DNA from: Hyphomicrobiaceae bacterium
GTDB taxonomy: Bacteria; Pseudomonadota; Alphaproteobacteria; Rhizobiales; Hyphomicrobiaceae
Direction of reading: 5' to 3'
Assembly: GCA_022842785.1 (NCBI GenBank)
Contig: JALHOW010000003.1
Span: 496,001-560,000 of the forward strand
DNA length: 64,000 nt
Below are positions 1-10,633 of the stretch, piece after piece. The notes beneath the pieces were generated by a model that made no database searches, was not told where the DNA came from, and was given only the letters and a program-made list of their open reading frames with translations. Position 1 is the stretch's first letter. Each line of letters opens with the position of its first letter. Position numbers and translations under genes: made by a program.

Positions 1-106
1 CGCCGTTCCGGTAGTTCTGCAGCGAACTGCCACCTTGCTCGCTCCGGCTTAGTAGTCCGGAGGCATCTAGAGGCGCCCAGGAAGCCCTCATTCTGCTGGA
101 GATCCC

Positions 107-1390
107 ATGACCGCTCCACGCCCATCCAAGACACACATCGGAAATCACAAGCTTCACCCGGAGACGCTGATGCTGGGATACGGGTTTGACCCGCTCCTGT
201 CTGAAGGCGCAGTGAAGCCGCCGGTATTCCTCACGTCCACCTTCGTTTTCAAGTCGGCCGAAGAAGGGCGCGATTTCTTCGACTACACGGCCGGCCGGCG
301 ACTGCCGCCGAAGGGCTCGGCAGCCGGGCTCGTCTATTCGCGCTTCAACCATCCCAACAGCGAGATTGTCGAAGAGCGCCTCGCTGTCTACGAGGAGGCC
401 GAAGCCTGCATTCTGTTCTCATCCGGCATGTCCGCTATCGCGACGACGACACTCGCCTTCGCGCGCCCCGGAGATGTCGTCGTGCATTCGCAGCCTCTCT
501 ATGGCGGCACCGAGACGCTTCTTTCGCGCACTTTGGAGCCGCTCGGCATCCAAGCCGTGGGCTTCGCAAATGGTGTCGACGAAGCGAGCGTGCGCGAGGC
601 CGTATCGCAGGCGGAAGCGAAAGGCCGCATCGCCCTGTTTCTCATAGAGACACCTTCAAACCCGCTGAATACGCTGGTCGATATTCGCCTGATCAGGCGC
701 ATCGCGGACGAGGTCTCGGATCGGCAAGCGCACAGAGCCGTCGTGTTCTGCGACAATACGCTGTTGGGGCCTCTGTTCCAGAAGCCGCTGGCGCTTGGAG
801 CGGATATTTCGGCGTACTCTCTGACAAAGTATGTCGGAGGGCACTCCGATCTGATCGCGGGTGCGGTACTCGGTAGCGCTGCTGTGACAAAGCCGGTGAA
901 GCTTCTGCGCGGCGCAATAGGGACGCAGCTCGATCCGCATTCGTGCTGGATGCTGGGCCGCTCTCTCGAAACGCTGGAGCTCAGGATGGTGCGTGCCAAT
1001 CGCAACGCAGCCGTTATCGCCAAGTTTCTGCTCGAGCATCCGGCGGTCGCCAAAGTGCATTATCTGCCGTTTCTCGAAGCGCGCACACCACAGCGTCGTG
1101 TCTTCAAGGCACAGTGCAAGGCGGCTGGGTCGACATTCTCATTCGATATCAAGGGCGGCCAACCACCGGCCTTCCGCTTTCTGAACCGGCTGGAAATTTT
1201 CAAGCTGGCCGTCAGCCTGGGCGGCACCGAGTCGCTCGCCTGCCATCCTGGCACAACGACGCATTCCGGCGTGCCAGCCGAGGTCCGCGAGAAGATCGGC
1301 GTTGGTGACGCGACCATCCGCCTGTCGATCGGTATCGAACACCCCGACGACCTCATCGCCGATCTCACGCAAGCGTTGGCGAGCGGTTAA
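107..1390 (+). CDS. Cystathionine gamma-synthase family PLP enzyme
   Basis: Cytosolic fold-type I pyridoxal-phosphate enzyme of the Cys/Met metabolism family, which carries out gamma- or beta-elimination or replacement on substrates such as O-acylhomoserine, cystathionine or methionine. The 427-residue protein shows SSGMSA near residue 105, the cofactor-stacking Tyr of LYGGT (132), the Asp of CDNT (216) and the Schiff-base Lys of [11 protein letters not shown] (241). An extra charged stretch near residues 58-75 is not in my recollection of classical MetB/MetC, so the exact substrate cannot be assigned. The ATG follows a GGAGA four bases upstream. It converges on the arginine decarboxylase gene, with 49 bases between the stops. 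Family is sure; reaction is not. Confidence 0.9.
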   Translation: MTAPRPSKTHIGNHKLHPETLMLGYGFDPLLSEGAVKPPVFLTSTFVFKSAEEGRDFFDYTAGRRLPPKGSAAGLVYSRFNHPNSEIVEERLAVYEEAEACILFSSGMSAIATTTLAFARPGDVVVHSQPLYGGTETLLSRTLEPLGIQAVGFANGVDEASVREAVSQAEAKGRIALFLIETPSNPLNTLVDIRLIRRIADEVSDRQAHRAVVFCDNTLLGPLFQKPLALGADISAYSLTKYVGGHSDLIAGAVLGSAAVTKPVKLLRGAIGTQLDPHSCWMLGRSLETLELRMVRANRNAAVIAKFLLEHPAVAKVHYLPFLEARTPQRRVFKAQCKAAGSTFSFDIKGGQPPAFRFLNRLEIFKLAVSLGGTESLACHPGTTTHSGVPAEVREKIGVGDATIRLSIGIEHPDDLIADLTQALASG

Positions 1391-1439
1391 GCCTTGCGGG
1401 TCTGCACGACATCAAGCTCAGGGCGGAACTTTGCTCGAC

Positions 1440-1991
1440 CTAGGTGAAGCGGAACACGGCAGCCGCGACAGCACATGTCCACAGTCCGGCACGCTCGCCC
1501 TCCGCGAAGGCCGTGATGGACTTGCTGCCGATGATCAGGCTGCTCGTCTCATAGACCCGCTTGCGTTCGTTCCAGGCAGCATCCGGTTCGAACTCGATCC
1601 CTAGCGTTGACGCCAGCATGGTCGCCGCGAGGTCTTCGGCGTAGTCGCCGCTCTGCAGCTCATCCATGCCATACCCATGATGCTCCGATATGTAGCCGTA
1701 CATGGAGGGATCGGAGGGTCGCGCCAAACCGATGCTCGAGTTGATGCGGCGACCGGGCTCATTCGTCTCTGATCGCGCCATGACGGCGAAGGTGATCTCA
1801 CCAGGCTGAAGTGTGGCGACACCGGCGTCCCGTCCCAACTCGATACAGCCGGGAGGCAGGATCGAGGACACTGTCACGAGGTTCTGCTGCTCGATGTCGG
1901 CGTCGCGTAGCGCGAGCTCGAAGGCGGTCAACCGCTCTTTGTGTGTGCCAATGCCGTTAGTGAGGAAGAAGCTCTTCGGAATAGGGAACAT
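1440..1991 (-). CDS. Pyruvoyl-dependent arginine decarboxylase
   Basis: Makes agmatine from arginine, the first step of one polyamine route, using a pyruvoyl group made by self-cleavage instead of PLP. The 183-residue protein has the family's VSSILPPG motif at residues 41-48; in the archaeal enzyme cleavage occurs between the two serines, here Ser42 and Ser43, giving a short beta chain and a long alpha chain. MARSETNEP and YGYISEHHGYG follow as expected. The start ATG has GAGGA about ten bases upstream. The next gene upstream on the same strand is a SpeG-like polyamine acetyltransferase (65-base gap), so the pair probably sets the agmatine/polyamine pool. Confidence 0.88.
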   Translation of the reverse strand: MFPIPKSFFLTNGIGTHKERLTAFELALRDADIEQQNLVTVSSILPPGCIELGRDAGVATLQPGEITFAVMARSETNEPGRRINSSIGLARPSDPSMYGYISEHHGYGMDELQSGDYAEDLAATMLASTLGIEFEPDAAWNERKRVYETSSLIIGSKSITAFAEGERAGLWTCAVAAAVFRFT

Positions 1992-2055
1992 GACTTTCGC
2001 GTCCTCTTCGCTAGTTTCTTCTCATCGGCCTATCGACACGGGGGCCACATGCCCC

Positions 2056-2613
2056 TCACTGGGCCGTGGATGTGACCATGCTCTCGGGCTTTGGTCGCGT
2101 GCCAAGATAGTCCTGCTGAAATAGGCACATCCGCGTGACGTCTCGGTACTGGCCGTTAATGAAAAACTCCTGTCGCAGCACGCCTTCGACTCCAAAGCCG
2201 AGCCTCTCGTAGATATGGATGGCCTTCTCATTGTCCTTGTCGACGACGAGATAGATCTTATGGAGGTTCAGCACGCCGAAGCCGTAGTCCATCGCAAGTA
2301 TCGCTGCGCGTCTTGCCAGCCCCTTGCCCTGGTGATCGGGGGCGATGACGATCTGGAACTCCGCCCGGCGATGGACATGATCGATTTCGACCAGCTCAAC
2401 GAGGCCTGCATTTTTGCCTTCGCAGACCACCACGAAACGGCGTTCGGTTTGGTCGTGGATATGTTCGTCATAGAGTGCTGTCAGTTCGACGAAGGTCTCG
2501 TAAGGCTCCTCAAACCAGTAGCGCATCACGTTGGCGTTGTTGTCCATCTGGTGCACGAAACGCAGATCCTCGCGCTCCAGTGGGCGCAGCACGACTTTTC
2601 GTTCTGACGGCAT
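2056..2613 (-). CDS. speG: Spermidine N1-acetyltransferase (SpeG-like GNAT)
   Basis: GNAT-family acetyltransferase that moves acetyl from acetyl-CoA to spermidine or spermine, detoxifying excess polyamine in the cytosol. The 185-residue protein is nearly collinear with enterobacterial SpeG as I remember it: [10 protein letters not shown] near the N terminus, [40 protein letters not shown] and the acetyl-CoA loop [11 protein letters not shown] at about 102-112, then [12 protein letters not shown]. The high similarity to a gammaproteobacterial protein makes horizontal transfer possible. It lies 64 bases upstream of the arginine decarboxylase gene on the same strand and may be cotranscribed with it. 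Confidence 0.9.
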   Translation of the reverse strand: MPSERKVVLRPLEREDLRFVHQMDNNANVMRYWFEEPYETFVELTALYDEHIHDQTERRFVVVCEGKNAGLVELVEIDHVHRRAEFQIVIAPDHQGKGLARRAAILAMDYGFGVLNLHKIYLVVDKDNEKAIHIYERLGFGVEGVLRQEFFINGQYRDVTRMCLFQQDYLGTRPKPESMVTSTAQ

Positions 2614-3060
2614 GATGCTTCCTATGACGTTCTCTTGTCCTGCAGAAGCCTACAGCAGATCACGATAGCCGATCTGCGTTCAGTGTCCGGGTAAGCATGA
2701 CCGCCAGGAGCTTGGCCACATATCCGGACGTTGCAATAGCGGGAGTAGAGGCGTACTCCTTGATCCAGCACCTGCGTCTATCCAGCGCATGATGCTGACC
2801 ACAGAAGGGGAATGCCCTGCGGGGGCCAATGAGGCCGCCATGCCTGTTATTCTCGCGCACCCCGGCGCTGTGCGCCGCCGCATAACCGGCGCTTCACTGA
2901 GCTCTGACCGCTCGTCTCCGCGCCGCACACGAGCGCCCGGCGAGAGCGTCCAATCACAGCACGACTTCCTGTTCGCCCGCCCGCCCGACCGAGCACCATC
3001 CGGCTTTGCCTCTGCGCGCGCTCATCAAGTGCGACCCCGTCCAACCAGCAGGAGGTTCAG
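2614..3060. other. Intergenic region, 447 bp
   Basis: Divergent spacer between speG (minus) and the DUF2189 gene (plus). Only short overlapping open frames on both strands are present, with no recognisable protein. Promoters for both flanking genes must lie here, but I could not pick convincing -35/-10 pairs. AGGAGG at 3050-3055 is the ribosome binding site of the DUF2189 gene. Confidence 0.6.
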
Positions 3061-3864
3061 ATGTCTACCCATGACATAATCACGCCATTGGCACGCACGG
3101 ATGAGCTGCCGGTGGTTCGCACGATAAGTTTCGACGACTTGCGACAAGTGCTGGCGCGAGGCTTTGCAGATTTCAAAGCAATGCCGACCCATGTCGTCTT
3201 TCTCAGCCTGATCTATCCGATTGTCGGGGTCGTCCTCTGGGCAGCCACCGCCGGCCTCAATCTGGTGGCGTTGATCTATCCGCTCGCGACCGGCTTTGCC
3301 CTGCTAGGTCCATTTGCCGCGATCGGCCTCTATGAACTAAGCCGGCGCCGCGAGATGCATCTCGATACGTCGTGGCGGCATGCTTTTGATGTCGTGCGCT
3401 CGCCGTCGTTTGGACCGATACTTCTGCTCGGCCTGCTACTCGTTGTTGTGTTCCTGGTATGGATCGCGGTTGCGCATGGGATTTACGTGGCGAGCTTCGG
3501 AGTGCACGAGCCTGAATCGCTGGGCGCCTTCATCTCCGAAGTGCTGACCACGAAAGCCGGCCACAACCTGTTCGTGGTCGGCAATCTCGTCGGTGCTGCG
3601 TTCGCGGTGTTCGTGTTCGTGATCAGCGTCGTTTCGTTCCCACTGTTGCTGGAGCGGGACGTTGGGGTGGCAGTTGCTGTGACGACATCGCTCAAGGCCG
3701 TTGCCGCCAACCCGCTCGTGATGATGTGTTGGGCGGCAACGATTGCTGGCGGATTGCTGATCGGCTCGTTGCCACTGCTGGTGGGGCTGGCCGTCGTCAT
3801 GCCGATTCTGGGGCATGCGAGTTGGCATCTCTATCGGCGGGTCGTCGAACCACGCGAGTTCTGA
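3061..3864 (+). CDS. DUF2189 integral membrane protein
   Basis: Predicted inner-membrane protein of 267 residues matching the DUF2189 family, whose biochemical role is unknown. After a soluble N-terminal stretch of about 55 residues come hydrophobic segments near 60-80, 80-95, 120-145, 170-195 and 220-255, giving about five to six membrane spans with a short SRRREM loop after the second. The stop/start context is clean: AGGAGG lies six bases before the ATG. It is monocistronic, convergent with the bkd operon; its stop is 58 bases from the end of the lipoamide dehydrogenase gene. No motif hints at substrate or enzymatic activity. Confidence 0.75.
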   Translation: MSTHDIITPLARTDELPVVRTISFDDLRQVLARGFADFKAMPTHVVFLSLIYPIVGVVLWAATAGLNLVALIYPLATGFALLGPFAAIGLYELSRRREMHLDTSWRHAFDVVRSPSFGPILLLGLLLVVVFLVWIAVAHGIYVASFGVHEPESLGAFISEVLTTKAGHNLFVVGNLVGAAFAVFVFVISVVSFPLLLERDVGVAVAVTTSLKAVAANPLVMMCWAATIAGGLLIGSLPLLVGLAVVMPILGHASWHLYRRVVEPREF

Positions 3865-3922
3865 TGATGCAGGAGGCGTGAGCTTAGGTTTCTCGCCAGC
3901 ACCGGAAGTCCGCGACATCGAG

Positions 3923-5317
3923 CTACGCGTGCAGCCCATGCCCAAGCGCGACGAGCGCGGCTTCACGAAGGCATTCGCCGAGTGTCGGATGGACATGAAT
4001 GGTCTCGGCGATGTCCTCCAGGCAGGCGCCCATCTCCAGCGCCAGCGCGAAGCCTGCCGACAGCTCCGAGACGCCTTGGCCGACGGCTTGCAGGCCGAGC
4101 ACGACGTGATTGTCCGCGCGAGCGACAATGCGCACAAAACCGTCCTCAGCTCCGAGCGTCATGGCGCGGCCGTTAGCGGTGAACGGAAAACTCGCCGCCT
4201 TGATCTGGAAACCGGCCGCGCGTGCTTCATCCGGAGACAACCCCGCGGACACAATCTCGGGATCAGTGAAGCAGACGGCGGGCATGGCGACTTTGTCGAA
4301 TGCTCTCTTCTCGCCGGCGATGATCTCGGCGACGATCTCGCCTTGCGCGACTGCGCGGTGCTCCAGCATCGGTTCGCCAGTGACGTCACCGATGGCCCAG
4401 ACGTTGCGCATGGAGGTGCGACACTGATCGTCGATCTCGATCGCGCCGCCATTCATGCGCAGGTCCAGCTCCTCGAGGCCAAATCCGGCGACGCGAGGCC
4501 GGCGTCCGACGGTAACGAGAATTCTGTCCGCTGGCAGGCGCTGCTCGCGGCCATCACTACGCTCGATCCTGAGCGCCGGCCCCGAGCGGTCGAGGCCGGT
4601 CGCCTTGGTGTTGAGCAACACCTCGACACCGAGCTTCCCGAGACGCGCCATGACGCGGCGGGTGAGCTCCGCGTCGTACTGCGGGAGTATGCGCTCTGCC
4701 ACCTCGATCACCGTGACTTCAGAGCCGAGCTTTCGGTAGGCGGTGCCGAGCTCGAGCCCGATGTAGCCGCCCCCCACGATCACGATCCGCGCCGGGATGT
4801 CCTCGAATGCGAGCGCCTCAGTCGACGATACGACGGACCCGCCGAACGGCAAGCCGGGCAGCGGCACGCTCTCCGAGCCGGTCGCGATGACGATATGGTC
4901 TGCTGTGATCTCCTGGCGCCCGATGTCGGTGTCGACGACGCACGTCTTGCCGTCCCGCAGGATGCCGATGCCGCTAACCACCTTGACGTTCGCGCGCCGC
5001 AGAAGACCATAGACACCACCGCGCAGCCGCGAGACGATCCCGTCCTTCCACGCCATCGTCAGCTTCAGGTCGATGCGCGGATCGGCGGCGCTGATGCCGA
5101 GCGGCGATCCCGCAGAGAAGCGGCGGGCCAGATGGAATTCGTCGGCGGCGTGGATCAGTGCTTTCGAGGGGATGCAGCCGACGTTGAGGCAGGTGCCGCC
5201 GAGAGGACCGGACTCGACCAGCACGGTGTCGAGACCGCACTGCGCTGCACGGATCGCGCACACGTAGCCGCCGGGTCCGCCGCCGACCACCAGGACAGCG
5301 CAGGCAATCGGATCCAT
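3923..5317 (-). CDS. lpdV: Dihydrolipoyl dehydrogenase (E3 of the bkd complex)
   Basis: FAD/NAD disulfide oxidoreductase that reoxidises the dihydrolipoyl group of E2 with NAD+. The 464-residue protein has the FAD-binding GGGPGG near residue 12, the redox-active pair in GGTCLNVGC (Cys43, Cys48), an NAD-binding [10 protein letters not shown] segment near 180, the second FAD motif AIGDVTG near 310 and the catalytic HPTLGE (His443 with its Glu) at the C terminus. It begins directly after the E2 stop and is the last gene of the operon E1alpha-E1beta-E2-E3. That order matches Pseudomonas bkd, so I call it the branched-chain complex E3 rather than a general Lpd. Confidence 0.93.
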   Translation of the reverse strand: MDPIACAVLVVGGGPGGYVCAIRAAQCGLDTVLVESGPLGGTCLNVGCIPSKALIHAADEFHLARRFSAGSPLGISAADPRIDLKLTMAWKDGIVSRLRGGVYGLLRRANVKVVSGIGILRDGKTCVVDTDIGRQEITADHIVIATGSESVPLPGLPFGGSVVSSTEALAFEDIPARIVIVGGGYIGLELGTAYRKLGSEVTVIEVAERILPQYDAELTRRVMARLGKLGVEVLLNTKATGLDRSGPALRIERSDGREQRLPADRILVTVGRRPRVAGFGLEELDLRMNGGAIEIDDQCRTSMRNVWAIGDVTGEPMLEHRAVAQGEIVAEIIAGEKRAFDKVAMPAVCFTDPEIVSAGLSPDEARAAGFQIKAASFPFTANGRAMTLGAEDGFVRIVARADNHVVLGLQAVGQGVSELSAGFALALEMGACLEDIAETIHVHPTLGECLREAALVALGHGLHA

Positions 5318-6625
5318 CTACGCCTCCATGAAGATCTTGGCCGGTGCTTCGAGCAGAGACCGCAGCTTCTGGATGAACTGCGCGGCGTCCCAGCCGTCGA
5401 CGATACGGTGATCGAATGAGGACGACAGGTTCATGATCTTGCGCGGCTCGAAAGCGGCGCCGCGCCAAACGGGGCGCACGGCGATCTTATTCACGCCGAC
5501 GATCGCGACCTCGGGCGAGTTGATTATGGGTGTCGAAACGATGCCACCGAGGGCGCCGAGGCTCGTGATGGTGATGGTCGAGCCGGTCAGCTCTTCGCGC
5601 TTCGCCGTGCCGGAGCGGGCGGCCTCACTGAGCCGCGAGATCTCGCTGGCGCAGTCCCAGATCGTCAACGCCTCGGCGTGCTGAACGACCGGCACCATGA
5701 GGCCGTTCGGCGTCTGCGTGGCGATACCGATGTGCACGCCACCGTAGCGGTGAAGCATGTCGTTGGCATCGTCGTAGCGGGCGTTGATCTGAGGATGGTC
5801 GCGCAAGGCTGCCACCAGCGCGCGCATGAGGAACGGCAGCACCGTCAATCTTGGCCGGCCGCTCTTGCGCGTCTCATTGACGTCGGTGCGCAGCGCTTCG
5901 AGATCGGTGACGTCCACTTCCTCGACGTAGGAGAAGTGCGGGATGCGCCGCACGGTATCCTGCAGCCGCTCGGCGATGCGTCGACGCAGACCGATGATCT
6001 TGATTTCCTCGACAGCCGAGTTGCGGATGAGGCCATTTGTCGGCATCGGGCCACGCGCGCCAGCGGCGAGATAGGCCTCGACATCCTCGCGCAGAATGCG
6101 GCCAGCGGGACCGCTGCCGGTGACGAAGCGAAGGTCGACGCCGGCGTCACGGGCGGCGGCGCGCACGGCCGGTGCCGCGAGCGGACGATCGGCGGGCTTT
6201 GCCGAGCTGGACGCGGCAGGACGCGGCGGAGGTGTCGGAGCGGGTACAGGTTGCGGCGCGGATTGTTGCGAGGTTGCTTCCGTGTGGCTTGGCGCGTCGA
6301 CAGACCGCGATGGAGCACCCAACGTGACAGAGGGACCTGGCTTCTCGCGCGCCGGCGCCTCGCGCTTGGGTGCTGCGCTATCTCCTGCGACCTCGAGTTT
6401 GAGGAGCTCCGATCCGACCGCGACCTTCTGGCCGACCTCGAGCCCGATCCATGCGATGCGGCCATCGACCGGCGAGGGAATTTCCACAGTCGCCTTATCG
6501 GTCATGACGGCGAGGAGCGTGTCGCCCTCGCGCACGAGATCACCAACCTTCAACGGCAGCTCGACGATCTCGGCCTCAGCGACACCTTCGCCGACGTCCG
6601 GCAGTGTGATGACACGCTCGCCCAT
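5318..6625 (-). CDS. bkdB: Branched-chain 2-oxoacid dehydrogenase E2 (dihydrolipoyl acyltransferase)
   Basis: Core acyltransferase that moves the branched acyl group from E1 to coenzyme A. The 435-residue protein has one N-terminal lipoyl domain with the lipoyl Lys in MTDKATVEIP (Lys44), a Pro/Ala/Ser-rich linker at about 85-145, a peripheral subunit-binding domain (APAVRAAARDAGVDL to REDVEAYLA, about 149-190) and a catalytic domain ending in FDHRIVDGWDAAQF with the catalytic His406 and Asp410. A single lipoyl domain and neighbouring E1alpha/E1beta genes fit a bkd complex better than pyruvate or oxoglutarate dehydrogenase. One base separates it from the E1beta stop, and the E3 gene follows immediately, so translation is probably coupled. 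Confidence 0.93.
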   Translation of the reverse strand: MGERVITLPDVGEGVAEAEIVELPLKVGDLVREGDTLLAVMTDKATVEIPSPVDGRIAWIGLEVGQKVAVGSELLKLEVAGDSAAPKREAPAREKPGPSVTLGAPSRSVDAPSHTEATSQQSAPQPVPAPTPPPRPAASSSAKPADRPLAAPAVRAAARDAGVDLRFVTGSGPAGRILREDVEAYLAAGARGPMPTNGLIRNSAVEEIKIIGLRRRIAERLQDTVRRIPHFSYVEEVDVTDLEALRTDVNETRKSGRPRLTVLPFLMRALVAALRDHPQINARYDDANDMLHRYGGVHIGIATQTPNGLMVPVVQHAEALTIWDCASEISRLSEAARSGTAKREELTGSTITITSLGALGGIVSTPIINSPEVAIVGVNKIAVRPVWRGAAFEPRKIMNLSSSFDHRIVDGWDAAQFIQKLRSLLEAPAKIFMEA

Positions 6626-6626
6626 G

Positions 6627-7640
6627 TCACGCCTCCATCACACGGCGGAACGCCTCGCCGAGGCGCTGCGGACCCGGAAAGTAGGCCCATTCCTGCGCGT
6701 GCGGGTACGGCGTGTCCCAGCCGGTGACACGTACGATCGGCGCTTCCAGGTGATAGAAGCACAGCTCCTGCACGGTCGCCGAAAGCTCGGCGCCGAAGCC
6801 ACTCGTACGCGTTGCCTCGTGCACGATCACGCAACGCCGTGTCTTCTCGACGGAGGCGACGATCGTGTCGACGTCAAGCGGCAGCAGCGTGCGCAGGTCG
6901 ATGATCTCGGCATCGATGCCGGTCTCCGCGGCGGCGGCTTCCGCAACGTAGACCATTGTGCCGTAGGCGAGCACCGTCAGCGCAGTGCCCGGCCGGCGCA
7001 CTGATGCGACGCCGAGCGGCAAGGAGTAGTAGCCCTCCGGCACCTCGCTCAACGGATGCTTGGACCACGGCACGACGGGCCGCTCGTGATGACCGTCGAA
7101 CGGGCCGTTATAGAGGCGCTTGGGCTCGAGGAAGATGACGGGATCATCGGTCTCGATCGCGGCGATCAGCAGGCCCTTGGCGTCGTAAGGGTTGGAAGGG
7201 ACGACCGTCTTCAGCCCAGATACGTGAGTGAATAGCGCTTCAGGGCTCTGCGAGTGCGTCTGCGCGCCGAATATGCCGCCGCCGGTCGGCATCCGCACAG
7301 TGATCGGAGCGGCGAAGTCGTTGGCCGAGCGGTGGCGCAGCCGCGCCGCTTCCGAGACGAGCTGGTCGTAAGCGGGATACATATAGTCGGCGAACTGTAT
7401 CTCGACGCAGGGGCGCAGCCCGTAGGCAGCCATGCCGATCGCGGCGCCGACGATGCCGCTCTCGTTGATCGGCGCGTCGAAGCAGCGGTTGCGTCCGTAC
7501 TTCTGTTGGAGACCGCGCGTGCAGCGGAACACCCCACCGAAGTAGCCGACATCCTCGCCGAACACGACGACGTTGTCGTCACGCGCCATCATCACATCGT
7601 GCGCGTCGCGGATGGCCTCGATCATGGTCATGGTCGGCAT
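6627..7640 (-). CDS. bkdA2: Branched-chain 2-oxoacid dehydrogenase E1 beta subunit
   Basis: Beta chain of the thiamine-diphosphate decarboxylase that oxidatively decarboxylates 2-oxoisovalerate, 2-oxoisocaproate and 2-oxo-3-methylvalerate. The 337-residue protein follows the transketolase-like pattern: MIEAIRDAHDVMMARDDNVVVFGEDVG at the start, ESGIVGAAIGMA near 62, EIQFADYMYPAYDQLVSEAARLRHRS near 80-105, and the C-terminal domain with VIVHEATRTSGFGAE. No catalytic subunit landmark appears missing. It is separated from the upstream E1alpha gene by 167 bases that hold two palindromes, and its stop lies one base before the E2 start. Confidence 0.92.
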   Translation of the reverse strand: MPTMTMIEAIRDAHDVMMARDDNVVVFGEDVGYFGGVFRCTRGLQQKYGRNRCFDAPINESGIVGAAIGMAAYGLRPCVEIQFADYMYPAYDQLVSEAARLRHRSANDFAAPITVRMPTGGGIFGAQTHSQSPEALFTHVSGLKTVVPSNPYDAKGLLIAAIETDDPVIFLEPKRLYNGPFDGHHERPVVPWSKHPLSEVPEGYYSLPLGVASVRRPGTALTVLAYGTMVYVAEAAAAETGIDAEIIDLRTLLPLDVDTIVASVEKTRRCVIVHEATRTSGFGAELSATVQELCFYHLEAPIVRVTGWDTPYPHAQEWAYFPGPQRLGEAFRRVMEA

Positions 7641-7644
7641 GGCG

Positions 7645-7722
7645 CTAGTGTCCCGATTCCGAAGTTCGCAATCCCTTGCTGCTAGCGTCCCGAGCGAACT
7701 TCGGAATCAAAAGGGACACTAG
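7645..7722. repeat. Imperfect palindrome I in the bkdA1-bkdA2 gap
   Basis: The arms CTAGTGTCCCGATTCCGAAG and its near-complement read toward each other around a centre near 7683; the right arm carries four extra bases before the GGGACACTAG end. It begins directly upstream of bkdA2 and is capable of a long hairpin in either strand. It may be an extragenic repeat or a transcript processing or attenuation site. I cannot tell which from one copy. Confidence 0.7.
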
Positions 7723-7735
7723 GCTCACAGAGTTG

Positions 7736-9043
<1,308 letters not shown>

Positions 9044-9346
9044 TCACACCTCCTGGACGTTCGCGGAGAGATGCCGGACATCCTCCGGGGTGCGGCCGTG
9101 TCGCCATGAAGCGTCATCGGCCTCGCACGTCAGGTCATAAACGCCGACGTAGGAGGACACACGATCCACCAGCGTCCCCACGGTCAACAGATCGTGCGCA
9201 TCGAGGGATATGGAGACACGGAAATCGCCACCGGCTTGCCCGTCCGTATGCAGCGACACGAGGTCGAAACCCATCTTGCGGATGGTATCGAGCGTCCGGC
9301 AGACATGATCGAGTGGATCGGGCGAAGTGAACTGGATGGTGTGCAT
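9044..9346 (-). CDS. Small ACT-like protein heading the bkd operon
   Basis: A 100-residue protein starting MHTIQFTSPDPLDHV that looks like a single ACT regulatory domain, similar in style to small subunits of acetohydroxyacid synthase (IlvM/IlvH N-terminal part): beta strand, helix (DPLDHVCRTLDTIRKMGF), strands (LVSLHTD, DFRVSISL), helix (LLTVGTLVDRVSSYVGV), strand. ACT domains bind amino acids, and a branched-chain ligand would suit this location. The internal ATG at 9346 is preferred to the upstream start at 9463 because the extra 39 residues run into the AT-rich promoter region and lack domain character. It ends three bases before bkdA1, so it is probably the first gene of the operon. Family assignment is by eye. 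Confidence 0.6.
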   Translation of the reverse strand: MHTIQFTSPDPLDHVCRTLDTIRKMGFDLVSLHTDGQAGGDFRVSISLDAHDLLTVGTLVDRVSSYVGVYDLTCEADDASWRHGRTPEDVRHLSANVQEV

Positions 9347-9434
9347 GGCCGCCCCCGGTTGTATGACCGATGCATGGTAACGCAGACGGCGGAGAATGTT
9401 CTTTTGAACGTGAGCCCATCCGGCTCCTCTGCAG

Positions 9435-9480
9435 AAGATCATATCGATAACAATCATCATCATAGTATAATCTGCTGGCC
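9435..9480. promoter_or_regulatory. AT-rich divergent promoter between bkd operon and Lrp regulator
   Basis: The only AT-rich stretch of the 179-base gap between the ACT-like gene and the Lrp gene. A TATAAT at 9466-9471 reads toward the Lrp gene. No good -35 is visible at the standard distance. By analogy with Pseudomonas bkdR-bkdA1, the Lrp-type protein is expected to bind here. Confidence 0.4.
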
Positions 9481-9525
9481 ATCCGTCGGCACGGCGCCGA
9501 CGTCTTTCGTGGAGCTCGACGTCAC

Positions 9526-9987
9526 GTGAAACCCCTGGACGACCTGGATCGTTGCATTCTGCGCGAGCTCCAGGGCAATGCCCGGATCTCGAATGCCGAC
9601 CTAGCCGAGCGGGTGGGGCTTTCGGCGAGCCCCTGCTGGCAGCGCGTAAAGCGTCTCGAGGACAGCGGTTACATCGAAGGCTATGTGGCGGTTCTGGATC
9701 AGAAGCGCCTGGGGCTGCCCGACACAGTGATCATCGAAGTCACGCTTGAAAAACACGATGACGAGGTTCTGGCGCGCTTCGGGCGGGCTCTGACAGATTT
9801 GCCGGAAGTACTTGAAGCGTATCTCACGACCGGCGAGTACGACTATTTCGTCAAAGTCGCCGTCGACGGTACCGAAGGCTACGAGCGCTTTCTGCGCGAG
9901 CGCCTCTACCGCATCCCCGGTATCCGACACACACGCTCGTGCTTCGCCCTGAGGTGTCTCAAACGGCGAATATCCGTTTCGCCGTAG
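9526..9987 (+). CDS. Lrp/AsnC family regulator (BkdR-like)
   Basis: DNA-binding regulator of 153 residues, divergent from the bkd operon. The N-terminal winged helix-turn-helix spans LDDLDRCILRELQGNARISNADLAERVGLSASPCWQRVKRLEDSGYI (residues 4-50). The rest is the alpha/beta RAM effector domain (VIIEVTLEKHDDE to HTRSCFALR). Such proteins sense leucine or other amino acids and activate bkd operons, which is the likely job here (inference from position). Translation starts at GTG 9526, with GGAG 11 bases upstream. A possible TATAAT lies 55 bases before the start. Confidence 0.87.
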   Translation: MKPLDDLDRCILRELQGNARISNADLAERVGLSASPCWQRVKRLEDSGYIEGYVAVLDQKRLGLPDTVIIEVTLEKHDDEVLARFGRALTDLPEVLEAYLTTGEYDYFVKVAVDGTEGYERFLRERLYRIPGIRHTRSCFALRCLKRRISVSP

Positions 9988-10135
9988 CGCAGGATCAGCT
10001 GGTTTCGCGGCGCCTGGATCTGTCCCCCGGTCAACACGGCCTTGACGAGAAATCCCATAAGCGGGCATCGACAGAGGTGGCTTCGCCGAGCTTAGAGCCA
10101 TCCCCGCGTCCGCTCATGGATGACAAGGAGACGCG

Positions 10136-10579
10136 CTACTCGACTACAGCGCGATATAGATCGCGATCTGTCGTTGCGCTGCGAAGTCTATGTAGAACGG
10201 CTGGTTCGCGCAGCCTGCGCGCAACAGTGGCGAGGGCATTGAGTTGCTCGAGCTGAGATGCCGCCGGCAGCACGAGCAGGAACGCCAAGTCTATCGGCTG
10301 TGCATCTATCGCATCGAATGCAATCGGCTTCGCGAGGCGAACCAAAAAGCCCAATGGCGTCTTCACCTCGCGGAAGCGGGCGTGCGGAATGGCCACGCCA
10401 TTGCCTATCCCCGTCGATCCCAGTTCGTCTCGCTTGGCAAGCTCTTCTGCCAGCAGCTCGGCCGGTAGATCGAGCGGCGCGGCAGCGCGCGTCGCCAACT
10501 CATTCAAGAGCCCAGCCTTGTCACGGGCGACGACATCGATCGCCACATGGGAAGCCGAAAGGAAATCCTTGATGTTCAT
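10136..10579 (-). CDS. ptsN: PTS IIA-like nitrogen regulatory protein PtsN
   Basis: Phosphocarrier of the nitrogen PTS, a cytosolic 147-residue EIIA(Fru)-type protein. The phosphorylated His is in GVAIPHARF (His66), with the family segments ELLAEELAKRDELGSTGIGNG before it and LAFLLVLPAASQLEQLNALA after. In enterobacteria and rhizobia unphosphorylated PtsN binds KdpD and alters kdp expression. Here the gene sits 54 bases downstream of kdpE on the same strand, so it may be cotranscribed with kdpFABCDE. No PTS transporter genes are nearby, consistent with a purely regulatory role. Confidence 0.9.
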   Translation of the reverse strand: MNIKDFLSASHVAIDVVARDKAGLLNELATRAAAPLDLPAELLAEELAKRDELGSTGIGNGVAIPHARFREVKTPLGFLVRLAKPIAFDAIDAQPIDLAFLLVLPAASQLEQLNALATVARRLREPAVLHRLRSATTDRDLYRAVVE

Positions 10580-10633
10580 TCGTGCTCCATCGCCCTCGGC
10601 GCTTCAGCGCCGCGCAATCCAATCTTGCCGAAG

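Noticed and set aside
3815-5419. Long plus-strand open frame opposite lpdV and the end of bkdB
   Set aside because: Low-complexity composition rich in Arg/Ala/Asp and complete overlap with clearly recognised minus-strand genes; an antisense shadow of high-GC codon use.
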